The notes below the pieces were generated by a model. It did not search any database. It was not told the origin of the DNA and was given only the letters and a program-made list of their open reading frames with translations. This document shows positions 1-7,780 of a DNA stretch of 57,752 nt, piece by piece. This stretch comes from CAZBPZ01 sp964493955 (GTDB lineage Bacteria > Chloroflexota > Dehalococcoidia > Dehalococcoidales > Fen-1064), in assembly GCA_964493955.1 (NCBI GenBank), contig CAZBPZ010000001.1:1-57752 (forward strand). Direction: 5' to 3'. The position numbers and the translations under genes are program-made. Positions within the stretch are counted from its first letter, which is position 1. Every line of letters begins with the position of its first letter.

Positions 1-78
1 GAATCCTACCGAGCCCACTGCTTGCAAAAATTTAGCAAAAGTTAGCAGAGTAGCTAAAGGTACTATTGGGGGAGCCTG

Positions 79-666
79 GTGAGAGTTATCGACCATATCG
101 CTACTCTAAAGCTGTCGGATGAACAAGAAAAAGGGTACTTTAACGAACTGCGCTCCTTAGATTACCTCGCTAGGGGTCTTTGGTTTCTATGTGACCAGAT
201 CCAAAAAGTGGAAGCTGAGGTAGTTAATAGGGTGGGGAATGGCTATTGGAGCTTCGGTAATGCTCCAGAGATGCGAGGAATTGACCAGAACTTGGTGGCG
301 TGTGCTTTTCACTGGTATGCAGTGACGGTTTGCAACTATGTTAAAATGGTTGGCTGGTTAGCCAATTCTGGCGACTCGAATAGAGCCAGAGAATATATGG
401 AGTGCGTTTTGCCTCAGGTCTATCTATGGCGGCACAAGGTAGCTGCGCACTTCGCCATAATTGACCCCCGTAGAGATGACAGTGCTGCTGACCTTGCTAG
501 AAGCGTCATGTTCCCCATATTTTTTTGTGATGACGCTTTTTATGCTGGCTCATTACCTATAATTGGGAAATTGTACACTGGTCACCAAAACATGCGGTGG
601 AGCTTGACTCATACTCATCGTGACCTTATCCCAAGATATTGGCCAGAATGCTCGCCTAAAAAGTAA
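79..666 (+). CDS. Orphan hypothetical protein, 195 aa
   Basis: I do not recognise this protein. It starts at GTG 79 behind a GGGGGAG ribosome site at 68-74 and runs to TAA 666. It is soluble-looking, rich in Trp, His and Tyr, with no signal peptide or clear membrane segment; the middle (around residues 70-130) is helical in character. Base composition is visibly more A+T-rich than the genes downstream and codon choice is less biased to G/C in third positions, which with the neighbouring toxin-antitoxin pair suggests a transferred segment. The reading frame is long and well started, so it is probably a real gene of unknown function. Confidence 0.6.
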   Translation: MRVIDHIATLKLSDEQEKGYFNELRSLDYLARGLWFLCDQIQKVEAEVVNRVGNGYWSFGNAPEMRGIDQNLVACAFHWYAVTVCNYVKMVGWLANSGDSNRAREYMECVLPQVYLWRHKVAAHFAIIDPRRDDSAADLARSVMFPIFFCDDAFYAGSLPIIGKLYTGHQNMRWSLTHTHRDLIPRYWPECSPKK

Positions 667-684
667 GACCAAAACGAGGCTGAA

Positions 685-697
685 AGTTCTTTGTTCT
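685..697 (+). repeat. Short direct repeat, left of hicBA
   Basis: The 13-mer AGTTCTTTGTTCT occurs here and again at 1315-1327, so identical copies bracket the hicBA pair. Both lie just after a stop codon. They may mark the edges of an inserted module or be two members of a dispersed repeat; the window alone cannot decide. Confidence 0.45.
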
Positions 698-766
698 ATC
701 CACCGAAACCCTCTTTGATTGTTGTTGTCATTTGGATTAATTAAAAGCCTTCTGCTAGGAAATATC

Positions 767-1069
767 GTGAAAGTCGCTGTTACAGTAATTCTGGAGCCTG
801 AAGAAGACGGGGGTTACTCCGTTCACTGTCCGGCGCTCCCTGGCTGCTCAAGTCAGGGTGATACTCTGGAGGAGGCGTTAGCCAATATCCGGGAAGCCAT
901 ATCGGGTGTGCTAAAAGTCCGCCAGCGGGAAGGGAGCCCTCCACTAAAAGAAACGCCCGAAATAGTCACCGAAGAGATCCGCCAGATACTGGCCGGCCGC
1001 GCCGAGGACGGGTTGCCGCTTACCATAGAGACCAGGGTAGTCGAGTTACCGGCAGAGGTAGCTGTGTAA
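767..1069 (+). CDS. hicB: HicB-type antitoxin
   Basis: Antitoxin of a type II HicBA module; HicB proteins bind and neutralise the HicA mRNA interferase and usually repress their own promoter. The 100-residue product shows the HicB partially degraded RNase-H-like fold signature: a first strand, then EEDGGYSVHCPALPGC, then a helix beginning near GDTLEEALANIREAI. I chose GTG 767 because the family begins directly with this first strand and AGGA lies at 757-760; an upstream TTG at 719 would add residues unlike the family. No clear DNA-binding domain follows the core. The stop overlaps the hicA start by one base (TAATG), a typical translationally coupled pair. The order antitoxin-toxin is the reverse of the classic hicA-hicB order but is common. 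Confidence 0.9.
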   Translation: MKVAVTVILEPEEDGGYSVHCPALPGCSSQGDTLEEALANIREAISGVLKVRQREGSPPLKETPEIVTEEIRQILAGRAEDGLPLTIETRVVELPAEVAV

Positions 1070-1290
1070 TGCCCCGGTTACCTGCTATTTCCGGCAAGAA
1101 GGCAGTTGATGCCTTTGTGGAAGCAGGCTGGCGGGTAGCACGGAGAGAAGGAAGCCATATCATTTTAACCAAAGCAGGGATGCCGACTATTCTTTCCGTT
1201 CCTGACCACCGGGAAGTGAGAAGAGGTACGTTAAGAAGTCTCATCCGTAAGGCGGGGCTGAGCGTTGAAGAATTTACAGCACTACTATGA
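1069..1290 (+). CDS. hicA: HicA-type toxin (mRNA interferase)
   Basis: Small (73 aa) double-stranded-RNA-binding-fold toxin that cleaves mRNA when free of HicB. The family signature is plain: GWRVARREGSHIIL with the catalytic histidine at residue 30, followed by a basic stretch and LRSLIRKAGLSVEEF, the usual last helix. ATG 1069 overlaps the hicB stop. Length and catalytic His are intact, so the toxin is probably active. Confidence 0.92.
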   Translation: MPRLPAISGKKAVDAFVEAGWRVARREGSHIILTKAGMPTILSVPDHREVRRGTLRSLIRKAGLSVEEFTALL

Positions 1291-1314
1291 GACTAAGCTG
1301 AAAGGCAGACTAGA

Positions 1315-1327
1315 AGTTCTTTGTTCT
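1315..1327 (+). repeat. Short direct repeat, right of hicBA
   Basis: Second copy of the 13-mer at 685-697. It is followed by GTTCCCCTGACACC, and a short stem GCCACC/GGTGGC with a three-base loop lies at 1367-1381. No T-run follows the stem, so it is not called a terminator. Confidence 0.45.
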
Positions 1328-1387
1328 GTTCCCCTGACACCACTTTCTGACCAGGGTAAGAGGAGCGCCACCTCGGGTGGCAGCCTG

Positions 1388-1416
1388 ATGACAGGTCGCG
1401 GCGGCTGGCGTACAAT
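1388..1416 (+). promoter_or_regulatory. Sigma-70-type promoter of GYD gene
   Basis: ATGACA (1388-1393), 17-bp spacer, TACAAT (1411-1416). The predicted start near 1423 leaves a 40-nt leader before ATG 1463. Confidence 0.6.
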
Positions 1417-1462
1417 GTGGTGACATTGCAGGTTTTAGACCCGGCGAACGGGAGGTAGCGAT

Positions 1463-1768
1463 ATGGCATATTACATAATGTTAACCAAGCTTACCAGCGA
1501 AGGGCGGAAGACCATCCTCAAGAACCCGGGCCGCATCAAGGAGGTAAACCAGGAAGTGGAGGCCATGGGGGCAAAGATTGTGGCCCAGTACTCGCTGCTC
1601 GGCCCCTACGACTTCCTGAACATTCTGGAGGCCTCCAGCAACGAGACGGTAGCCAGGGTGTCCTCGGCCCTGGGCGCCAGGGGGACTCTCGAGCCCCTGA
1701 CGATGGCTGCCATGGAGATGGACAAGTTCATCCGTGAGCTGGAGACCGCCAGGATTATCAAGGACTGA
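1463..1768 (+). CDS. GYD-domain protein
   Basis: A 101-residue protein of the GYD family, small dimeric alpha-beta barrel (ferredoxin-like) proteins often found singly in anaerobes and archaea; their function is not established. The family motif is visible as AQYSLLGPYDFLNILEA (residues 42-58), between a first strand MAYYIMLTKLT and a final segment containing MEMDKF. ATG 1463 has a good GGGAGG site at 1451-1456. It has its own promoter and stands near another standalone alpha-beta barrel protein (1910-2143), which may point to shared small-ligand sensing, but that is inference. Confidence 0.8.
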   Translation: MAYYIMLTKLTSEGRKTILKNPGRIKEVNQEVEAMGAKIVAQYSLLGPYDFLNILEASSNETVARVSSALGARGTLEPLTMAAMEMDKFIRELETARIIKD

Positions 1769-1909
1769 CCACGGCTCACGCTGGCCCTGTGCCGGCGGGA
1801 ACGGAGAGCGGCTTACGGTGGTGGGGGTCTCTTTTGCAAAGGGGCCACGTCACCGGCGCCCTGCGGCCTTAATTGTGAAGGCTTGTCTTGACAGTGTGGC
1901 CAAGGCTGT

Positions 1910-2143
1910 TCAGAGCAGGCCCTGCACGAGCGTGGAGGTGTCCTGGACCCCCTGAATGGCGCGGACCTCGGATACCACCAGGCGCAGCAGGTCATGGATA
2001 TTGTCCGCTTCCGCTACAGCAACTGCGTCCCACTGGCCGAAGACCACGTTTACATCCGCCACTCCGCTGGTGGCGCGAATGCGCGATAGCGCCTCGGCCT
2101 CAAGTCCGGGCAGCAGTTTGATGAGCAGGTAACACTTCACCAT
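1910..2143 (-). CDS. Standalone Lrp/AsnC ligand-binding (RAM) domain
   Basis: A 77-residue protein corresponding to the C-terminal regulation-of-amino-acid-metabolism domain of Lrp/AsnC regulators, without a helix-turn-helix. It begins MVKCYLLIKLLPG and contains the GVADVNVVFGQWDAVAVAEA stretch and a second helix before a final strand ending STLVQGLL. Such standalone domains form dimers or higher oligomers and may bind amino acids. The start at 2143 is chosen because AAGAGGGGGG lies just upstream and a consensus promoter (2181-2209) places the transcript start near 2174; the longer open frame upstream would include the promoter. Confidence 0.8.
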   Translation of the reverse strand: MVKCYLLIKLLPGLEAEALSRIRATSGVADVNVVFGQWDAVAVAEADNIHDLLRLVVSEVRAIQGVQDTSTLVQGLL

Positions 2144-2657
2144 CGGCAGCGGCCCCCCTCTTGGTTTCCTGTGGTACCTCGTTATAGCGGCTACGGCATT
2201 ATCTGTCAACAGGTGGGGAGAACAGGGCAGTCGGGCAACATGACATAAAATACCTCCGTGCGTTTCGGGTCTGCCAGGGCTCCGGCGGGCATTGGCCAAG
2301 GACGTGGGCCAGTTGAGGGTGCTGGCTTAGGATGATGCGGACAAACCTGGGCCTGCGGTACTAACTCACCACCCTCTAAGAGGCGCAGTAGTTATGTAAT
2401 CTATCTTTTCGGGCAAGGGTGGGTGCTTTCTGCTCTTACCCTACATAACACATATAGTGCGCCCCTATATCTTGCCCATCCCCTGCCGCCGTTTCCCCGG
2501 TGCTCTGGTGCTACCGGCCTTGCCGTGGCCCGGCGCTTCCTGGCAAGGGAAGACAGGCCGGCCTGCACAGGCCTGCCCGGGGGTCGGGTCTCTGTCCTGG
2601 CCGCTGCCCTTCCAGAGCGCAAAGAAAGATGTTCTGCCGGACGGGTAACTTTACCCC
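2144..2657. other. Intergenic region, 514 bases
   Basis: It holds the promoter of the RAM-domain gene (2181-2209) and the region beyond hflX. I see no convincing coding frame, tRNA, or hairpin with T-run in the rest; short overlapping open frames here lack ribosome sites and recognisable protein character. Confidence 0.5.
2181..2209 (-). promoter_or_regulatory. Consensus sigma-70-type promoter of RAM-domain gene
   Basis: On the minus strand TTGACA (2209-2204), 17-bp spacer, TATAAC (2186-2181). The predicted start near 2174 gives a 31-nt leader. Confidence 0.75.
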
Positions 2658-3803
2658 TCAGCCCGCCACGAGCTCCTCAATACGCTGGCAGAGGTGCCGC
2701 AGGCCCCAGCCCCGGCTGGCCGAGATAAGGACGGCGTCAACCTGCTCGGGGGCGGTTGAGGCTGCCACAAACCGGATGGCCTCTTTTTCTGTCCAGGGGT
2801 GGGCCGGGTCCAGGAGGAGGTCAATCTTGTTAAGGACAGTGAGGCGTGGCTTACGCTCAAGGTTAAGCTGGCGCAGGATGGCTTCGACAGTGGTACATTC
2901 TTCTGCTGCATTATGTGAAGTAAGGTCGACCAGGTGCAGCAGGAGGCTGGCTTCCTGGAGCTCTTCCAGGGTGGCCCGGAAGGCCGAGATAATGGTGGGC
3001 GGTAGCTTGCGGATGAAGCCCACCGTGTCGCTCAGCAGTACGGTGGTCCGCCCTGGCAGCACGACTCGCCGGGTGGTGGGGTCCAGGGTGCTGAAAAGGC
3101 GGTCTTCACTGAGCACACCGGCCCCGCTCAGGGCGTTCAGCAGGGTGCTCTTGCCGGCGTTGGTGTACCCTACCAGGGCCACCTGCGGGATGCCGCTGCG
3201 GCGGCGGTGCTGACGGTACAGCTCGCGCTGGCGGCGCACCTTCTCGAGCCGCTGCTGCAACTGGTGAATGCGGCGCTGGATGAGGCGGCGGTCTGTCTCC
3301 AGCTGCGATTCCCCTGGCCCACGGGTGCCGATGCCGCCCCCCAGCCGCTCAAGGTGGCTCCACTGGCCTGCCAGTCTCGGGGCCAGGTACTGGTGCTGGG
3401 CCAGTTCTACCTGGAGCTGGCCCTCACGGGTGTGCGCCCGCCGGCCGAACACGTCCAGAATCAGGGCCACCCGGTCGATGACCTTCACCTTCAGGGCGTT
3501 TTCCAGGTTGCGCTGCTGCAGGGGCGATAGCTCGTCGTCGAAGATGACAACGTCGTAACCGGTGACCTCTCTCATGGCCAGAAGCTCTTCGAGCTTGCCG
3601 GTCCCGATGTAGAGCCCTCTGGTAGGGGCTGGCAGGACCTGCACCATCCGCCCCACTACCTCAACCCCGACACTGGCAGCCAGGCGGGCAAGCTCGTCGA
3701 GCGAGTCCTGCGGGGTGAAGGTATCGGCCGAGCCCCGGCGTGACACCGCTACCAGGAAGGCCCGCTCGGTGCGCTCTATGGTGGCTACCGTGCTCCTCGG
3801 AAT
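2658..3803 (-). CDS. hflX: GTPase HflX
   Basis: Ribosome-associated GTPase that splits and rescues stalled ribosomes. In order: HflX N-terminal domain, a glycine-rich GGGIGTRGPGESQLE linker, a coiled helical arm, then the G domain with G1 GYTNAGKST (about residues 212-220), G3 DTVGF, G4 NKID and G5 SAS. The first conventional in-frame start is GTG at 3746, but it would remove the conserved IERTERAFLVAV strand. Reading upstream, the only plausible initiator is ATT at 3803, preceded by GAGGAGG with a 6-base spacer, giving 381 residues. The stretch from there back to the dapL stop holds no in-frame ATG, GTG or TTG. It is the last gene of a five-gene minus-strand run, 23 bases after dapL. Confidence 0.92.
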   Translation of the reverse strand: MPRSTVATIERTERAFLVAVSRRGSADTFTPQDSLDELARLAASVGVEVVGRMVQVLPAPTRGLYIGTGKLEELLAMREVTGYDVVIFDDELSPLQQRNLENALKVKVIDRVALILDVFGRRAHTREGQLQVELAQHQYLAPRLAGQWSHLERLGGGIGTRGPGESQLETDRRLIQRRIHQLQQRLEKVRRQRELYRQHRRRSGIPQVALVGYTNAGKSTLLNALSGAGVLSEDRLFSTLDPTTRRVVLPGRTTVLLSDTVGFIRKLPPTIISAFRATLEELQEASLLLHLVDLTSHNAAEECTTVEAILRQLNLERKPRLTVLNKIDLLLDPAHPWTEKEAIRFVAASTAPEQVDAVLISASRGWGLRHLCQRIEELVAG

Positions 3804-3826
3804 AGCAGACCTCCTCGGTGCTGCAA

Positions 3827-5014
3827 CTAGCGCTTGCGTTTGAACCTGTTCCGGCCGTCCTGCCAGCTTGCCAGGCGGGAGAGGCCCTTTACCAGGCTGG
3901 CATCAGGCAGCGTCAGCGACAGTCGTACGTAGCCTTCCCCGTGCGGTCCGTAGCCAGTGCCGGGGGTAACAACCACGCCTACCTGGTCCAGCAGGTCGGT
4001 AGCGAACTCGGCGGAGGTGTAACCGGGGGGCACCCTGGCCCAGACGTAGAGGCTGGCACGGGGAGGTGTCACCTCCAGCCCCATCTTCAGTAATGTCTCC
4101 ACCACCAGGTCGCGGCGGCGCTGGTAGATGTTGTTGTGCTCGGCGACGCAGTCCTGCGGGCCCTCGAGAGCGGCAATGGCTGCCAGCTGGATGGCCTGGG
4201 GTATACCGGAGTCAAGGTTGGACTTGAGCCGCCGCAGGGCGTCTATCATGGTGGCGTTACCCACCACCATGCCGATGCGCCAGCCCGTCATGTTATAGCT
4301 CTTGGAAAGGGAATGGAACTCCACCCCGACATCCCGTGCCCCCTCGGCCTGCAGGAAGCTGGGGGGCCGGTAACCGTCGTAGGCTACCTCGGAGTACGGT
4401 CCGTCGTGGCAGATGACCAGCCCGTGGCGCTGGGCGAACTCCACCGCCTGGCGGAAGAAGCCCAGGTCGGCCACGGCGCTGGTCGGGTTATTGGGATAGT
4501 TGAGCCACATCAAGGTGGCCTTCCGCAGTACATCGGCCGGTACCTTCTCCAGCCTGGGCAGGAAACCGTTCTGGCGGAGCAGGGGCAGGTAGTACGGTTC
4601 GCCGCCGGCCAGCGCGGTGCTTACCGAATAGACCGGGTAGCCCGGGTCCGGCACCAGGGCAATGTCCCCGGGCTCAATGAAACAGAATGCCATGTGGCCG
4701 ATGCCCTCTTTGGAGCCGATGAGCGGCAGCACCTCCCGCTCCGGGTCCAGTTCAACGCCGAAGCGCCTTTCGTACCAGATGGCGATAGCACGCCGCAGCT
4801 CGGGCAGGCCCTCCGACTCCGGGTAGCGGTGGTTCTCCGGGGCACGGGCCGCCTCGCAGAGCCGGTCGATGACGTGTTCGGGGGTGGGGATATCCGGGTC
4901 ACCGATGCCGAAACTGACAACGTCCTCCCCCCGGGCACGCTTCTCGGCAATCTTGCGGCTTATCTCAACGAAGAGATACGGTGGCAGGTTTTCAACCCTT
5001 CGGGCAATTTTCAT
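3827..5014 (-). CDS. dapL: LL-diaminopimelate aminotransferase
   Basis: PLP enzyme that converts tetrahydrodipicolinate directly to LL-diaminopimelate with glutamate as amino donor, bypassing the succinylase and acetylase routes of lysine and peptidoglycan synthesis. The 395-residue fold-type I aminotransferase shows the family start MKIARRVENLPPYLF, FGIGDPDIPTP, RYPESEGLPELRRAI, LNYPNNPTSA, and the PLP lysine K238 in SLSKSYNMTGWR. The neighbouring dapF, whose product works on LL-diaminopimelate in the next step, supports DapL over other class I aminotransferases. It lies 18 bases downstream of dapF and 23 upstream of hflX, in one transcription unit. Confidence 0.9.
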   Translation of the reverse strand: MKIARRVENLPPYLFVEISRKIAEKRARGEDVVSFGIGDPDIPTPEHVIDRLCEAARAPENHRYPESEGLPELRRAIAIWYERRFGVELDPEREVLPLIGSKEGIGHMAFCFIEPGDIALVPDPGYPVYSVSTALAGGEPYYLPLLRQNGFLPRLEKVPADVLRKATLMWLNYPNNPTSAVADLGFFRQAVEFAQRHGLVICHDGPYSEVAYDGYRPPSFLQAEGARDVGVEFHSLSKSYNMTGWRIGMVVGNATMIDALRRLKSNLDSGIPQAIQLAAIAALEGPQDCVAEHNNIYQRRRDLVVETLLKMGLEVTPPRASLYVWARVPPGYTSAEFATDLLDQVGVVVTPGTGYGPHGEGYVRLSLTLPDASLVKGLSRLASWQDGRNRFKRKR

Positions 5015-5032
5015 GGCAGACGTGTCCTTTAC

Positions 5033-5911
5033 TCACGCATTGGTGGCCGGGCCGAGAGGCCAGTCACCGGTGAAGACGGTCTCCGCCGGGCCGCTGAGAA
5101 AGACCTCCCCGGTGCCGTCCCACGTCACGTGCAGGACTCCACCCGGCAGGCGGACATCTACTTCCTGACCGAGGTGTCCCAGCAACTGCCCCGCCACGGC
5201 GATGGCACAGGCCCCGCTACCACAGGCCAGCGTCTCCCCTACCCCGCGTTCCCACACCCGGGCCTGCACCAGCGCCGGGCTGAGAACGTTCACAATCTCG
5301 AAGTTGGTGTCCTCCCGGAAAAGCCCGTGGTGCTCCACCAGCGGGCCGAGCTGCAGCAGCGGGTAGGTGGTCACCGGCTCCTGCAGAAAGAGGACGGCAT
5401 GCGGGTTGCCGACCGAGACAGCGTGGAGATTGAGGGTGCGGTCGGCAACCGTTATGCTCACGCCGGTGATTTGTGTTATGTCAACTTTCTTCCACTCCTG
5501 GCGTGGCGGCACCGGCCTCAGGTCGAGCCCGAGGCTTGGCACACCCATGCCGGTATGAATCTGGGCCTCGTTGCCGTTGCGGTGGCGTATCCGGGCATGC
5601 CGGATGCCGGCCACGGTCTCCACCGTCACGTCGTCCAGTGAGGCCCCACCGTTGCTGCGGCTGTCGAGGTAGTGCTTGACCAGGCAGCGCAGCCCGTTAC
5701 CGCAGGCGGACGATTCAGAACCATCGGCGTTGAAGATTCGCATGCGGAAGCTGGCCCGGTCCGAGGGCTGCATCAGCAGCAGCCCGTCAGCCCCTACTCC
5801 GTAGTGACGGTCGCACATCGCCACTGCCAGGGCGGCCCAGTCCTGCGAGTCGTCGCTGGCTTCGACCAGCACAAAGTCGTTGCCAGCCCCGTGCATCTTG
5901 GTAAACCTCAT
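5033..5911 (-). CDS. dapF: Diaminopimelate epimerase
   Basis: PLP-independent racemase that turns LL- into meso-diaminopimelate, the precursor of lysine and of many cell-wall peptides. The 292-residue product has both mirror-image halves with the catalytic cysteine pair: C70 in SACGNG and C230 in LACGSG. N-terminal FTKMHGAGNDFV and RHYGVGADGLL are standard. It lies 27 bases after the AOR gene and 18 before dapL. Diaminopimelate may here serve lysine synthesis, wall synthesis or both; that cannot be judged from the window. Confidence 0.95.
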   Translation of the reverse strand: MRFTKMHGAGNDFVLVEASDDSQDWAALAVAMCDRHYGVGADGLLLMQPSDRASFRMRIFNADGSESSACGNGLRCLVKHYLDSRSNGGASLDDVTVETVAGIRHARIRHRNGNEAQIHTGMGVPSLGLDLRPVPPRQEWKKVDITQITGVSITVADRTLNLHAVSVGNPHAVLFLQEPVTTYPLLQLGPLVEHHGLFREDTNFEIVNVLSPALVQARVWERGVGETLACGSGACAIAVAGQLLGHLGQEVDVRLPGGVLHVTWDGTGEVFLSGPAETVFTGDWPLGPATNA

Positions 5912-5938
5912 CCCTGCCTCAGCTCCTGCCCCGCGGTG

Positions 5939-7765
5939 CTACTTCCAGAGGTCAGCCGCCACGTCGGCCAGGCCAAGGGCCTCCAGCTTGGCCTTGGTCG
6001 GCCGGCCCGTCTCCCAGTCCCACTGGCGGTAGTCGTAATACTCCTTCAGCAGTGTGTCCATGTCGGGGCCGCGGCCGGCGGTGCTGCCTTCTTTGAGGGG
6101 GGTCACGCTGACCCGTGGCATGCGGTCATGCTGGCGCGTGACTCCCAGCTTGTTGCTGATGGCCCGCTTGATGTTGATGGAGCGCTCACCGGCGGTGTGC
6201 AGGTCTCCCGTGGTAAAGCCCCAGCCGGTGACGGCATTGAGGAAGTCGGTGAGCTGGGTGGGGGTCAGGTTGGAGAACTTGCAGACCAGCAGCGAATCAA
6301 ACAGGTCCTTGAAGTCCTGGAAGCGGGCCGCCATCGGGGCCTTGCCCTGCGACTGAAAGCGGTCGCCTGGCTGGATGTCCAGCTCCGGGATGCGGGTGCC
6401 GAGGTCAACCAGGTAGTAATCACCGCGCAGGTGGCAGGCCCCGCGCGAGCCGGTGGCGTAGCTGATGGCCAGGCCGGTGGTGGAGCGCGGGTCGTGCATC
6501 GGGATTTCAAGCCCCTTCACCACGGCGCAGTCCTCCGGGTCGGCCCCGAGCTCCTGGCAGACGCCGAGAGCGCCTCTTGCCAGCAGGTCACCAATCCCTT
6601 CACGCCTGGCAATCATCTCCACCAGGCGCACGATTGTTGCCCCATCACCCCACCTGATTTCCATCCCGGCCCGCTCTTTTGTCAGCACGCCCTGCTCGTA
6701 GAGGAACATGGCGTAGGCAATGGTAACCCCGGCCGAAATAGTATCTATGCCGTGGACATTGCAGAGGTGGTTGGCCATGACAATTGAGTCCAGGTCATAG
6801 TTCCGGCACAGCGGCCCGAAGGCAGCGGCTGTCTCGTACTCCGGCCCGTCAATGCTGGGTAGCTCCGGCCTGAAGTCGCGCAGGAGGCGTCCGCAGGCCG
6901 TGGGGCACCCGTAGCAGGCCACCGCCTCGATGGGATAGGCCTGCCGGAAGGCCGGCCCGCTGACCTTCCCGGCCGGGAAAATCCCGCGCCGGAAGTAGTC
7001 GGACGGCACGTCGCCCAGGACATGGCCGGTCTCCATGTAGCCCAGGGTGCCGTACTCCATCATCTGGGCGCGGCGGGCCCGCATCTGGGCGCGCGCCTCA
7101 CGGGCGAGCTCGCGCAGTCTGTCAGCCTCGGCCACCGGGGCCTGCTGGCTGCCGTCCACCGCCACCGCCTTGAGGTTCTTGGAGCCCATCAGGGCACCCA
7201 TCCCGGTACGCCCTGCCGCCCGTCCGGCATCATTCATGATGCCGGCAAAACGTACCAGTCTCTCACCGCCCAGGCCAATGCAGGAGATACTCAGGCCGCG
7301 GCCGCCGATTTCCTGCTTGAGGATGGTCTGGGTCTCGTAGCTGTCCTTGCCCCAGAGGTGGGCGGCGTCCCTTATCTCGGCGGTGCCGTTGTTCACGTAG
7401 AGGTAGACCGGCCTATCCGCCTTGCCGGTGATGAAGATGCCGTCGTAGCCGGTGGCCTTGAGGCGGAAGGGAAAGACCCCGCCGGTGGTAGCCTCGCCCC
7501 AGAAGCCGGTCTGGGGTGAGATGCCACAGACCGAGCTGCGGCTGGCCATGGGGATGGTGGTACCCACGAACGGTCCGGCGGCGAAGACGAGCGGGTTGTC
7601 AGGGCCGAGCGGGTCCATCCCGCTGCGGGCGTGCCCATAGATGAGGTGAGCACTCAGGCCGGCCCCGCCGATGAAATCACGTGCTTGCTGTTCGGTAAGA
7701 GGTAGTTCACCCGTCTGGCGGGTGCTCAGGTCAACTGTCAGGAACTTTCCGTAGTATCCGTTCAT
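5939..7765 (-). CDS. Aldehyde:ferredoxin oxidoreductase (AOR family)
   Basis: Tungsten/molybdenum-bis-pterin enzyme of the AOR family, which oxidises aldehydes to acids with ferredoxin or runs the reverse reaction. The 608-residue protein carries the N-terminal AFOR domain (MNGYYGKFLTVDLS, FIGGAGLSAHLIY) and the four-cysteine [4Fe-4S] site: CYGCPTAC (CxxCxxxC) plus a distal Cys in SLLVCKF. The pterin-contact region around GRTGMGALMGSKNLKAV is intact. Only 15 bases separate it from the alcohol dehydrogenase upstream, so the pair probably interconverts acid, aldehyde and alcohol. The natural substrate is unknown. The dap genes follow in the same run. Confidence 0.92.
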   Translation of the reverse strand: MNGYYGKFLTVDLSTRQTGELPLTEQQARDFIGGAGLSAHLIYGHARSGMDPLGPDNPLVFAAGPFVGTTIPMASRSSVCGISPQTGFWGEATTGGVFPFRLKATGYDGIFITGKADRPVYLYVNNGTAEIRDAAHLWGKDSYETQTILKQEIGGRGLSISCIGLGGERLVRFAGIMNDAGRAAGRTGMGALMGSKNLKAVAVDGSQQAPVAEADRLRELAREARAQMRARRAQMMEYGTLGYMETGHVLGDVPSDYFRRGIFPAGKVSGPAFRQAYPIEAVACYGCPTACGRLLRDFRPELPSIDGPEYETAAAFGPLCRNYDLDSIVMANHLCNVHGIDTISAGVTIAYAMFLYEQGVLTKERAGMEIRWGDGATIVRLVEMIARREGIGDLLARGALGVCQELGADPEDCAVVKGLEIPMHDPRSTTGLAISYATGSRGACHLRGDYYLVDLGTRIPELDIQPGDRFQSQGKAPMAARFQDFKDLFDSLLVCKFSNLTPTQLTDFLNAVTGWGFTTGDLHTAGERSINIKRAISNKLGVTRQHDRMPRVSVTPLKEGSTAGRGPDMDTLLKEYYDYRQWDWETGRPTKAKLEALGLADVAADLWK

Positions 7766-7780
7766 TACTCTGGCCGCCTC

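Noticed and set aside
1367..1381. Hairpin after hicA as a terminator
   Set aside because: The stem is only 6 bp and no T-run follows.
1888..1893. TTGACA as a promoter on the plus strand
   Set aside because: No acceptable -10 at 16-18 bp and no gene downstream on that strand.
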